DNA from: Elusimicrobiota bacterium | Lineage (GTDB): Bacteria; Elusimicrobiota; Elusimicrobia; UBA1565; UBA9628 | Assembly (NCBI GenBank): GCA_028865585.1 | Contig: JAGWJU010000094.1 | Span: forward strand, 1 to 5,614 | DNA length: 5,614 bases | Direction: 5' to 3' | In this document: piece after piece, positions 5,572 to 5,614 of the stretch | Position numbering within the stretch: the first letter of the stretch is position 1 | How the letters are laid out: every line of letters begins with the position of its first letter | Notes under the pieces: model-generated | The model's database searches: none | The model's input: the letters and a program-made list of their open reading frames with translations, nothing else | Told to the model about the DNA's origin: nothing | Made by a program: the position numbers and the translations under genes

Positions 5572-5614
5572 CTAAGCCGCGGCCAGGTGCTTGGTCAGCA
5601 CGGCCGCGTGCTTT
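5572..5614 (-). CDS. Possible 3' end of a convergent gene, cut by the window edge
   Basis: On the minus strand the last bases read as 13 codons followed by TAG, giving the C-terminus KHAAVLTKHLAAA. The composition is protein-like (an Ala/Leu/Lys helix), and the stop lies 9 bases beyond the stop of the rightward aminotransferase gene, plausible for tightly packed convergent genes. I do not recognise the protein. With so few codons the reading frame could be chance, since another frame is also open here. Confidence 0.3.
   Translation of the reverse strand, partial: KHAAVLTKHLAAA
5581..5605 (+). terminator. Possible hairpin terminator downstream of the second aminotransferase gene
   Basis: GGCC (5581-5584) and GTGCT (5587-5591) pair with AGCAC (5597-5601) and GGCC (5602-5605) around a 5-base loop, with a two-base bulge. 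The hairpin starts 18 bases after the stop codon. Only three Ts are visible before the window ends, so the T-tract cannot be judged. The structure may instead be chance within the putative convergent gene. Confidence 0.2.

Overview
The window is GC-rich, densely coding bacterial DNA. Five genes lie head to tail on the minus strand, running leftwards from about 4308 and off the left edge. One divergent gene (4444-5562, plus strand) follows, and the last ~40 bases may hold the tail of a convergent gene. No rRNA, tRNA, CRISPR array, transposase or phage gene was seen. A TatA protein and bacterial-type promoter motifs point to Bacteria. No gene here fixes the phylum; an uncultivated lineage with much surface-glycan metabolism is a reasonable guess, not a conclusion.

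Minus-strand operon, in order of transcription: (1) a soluble DPM1-type family 2 glycosyltransferase that should load a sugar onto a polyprenyl phosphate; (2) a DegT/DnrJ/EryC1/StrS PLP-dependent sugar aminotransferase, starting on a 1-base TGATG overlap with gene 1; (3) a multi-spanning GT-C (PMT/ArnT-like) membrane glycosyltransferase, starting on a 4-base ATGA overlap with gene 2; (4) a TatA-type twin-arginine translocase subunit, 33 bases downstream with its own clear ribosome binding site; (5) a small HxGH-type nucleotidyltransferase resembling archaeal FAD synthase/TagD, 15 bases further on and cut by the window edge. The divergent gene is a second DegT-family aminotransferase.

Taken together, genes 1-3 and the divergent gene read as a compact pathway. 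A nucleotide-keto-sugar is aminated, a sugar is moved to a lipid phosphate on the cytoplasmic face, and a GT-C enzyme transfers it to an acceptor on the outer face. The enzyme classes match ArnB, ArnC and ArnT of lipid A aminoarabinose modification, but ArnA, ArnD and ArnE/F are absent from the window and the GT2 lacks the ArnC membrane anchor. Sugar and acceptor are therefore unknown.

The 135-base divergent intergenic region (4309-4443) carries two plausible back-to-back sigma-70-like promoters. The rightward one would start transcription within about two bases of the ATG at 4444, implying a leaderless or nearly leaderless mRNA.
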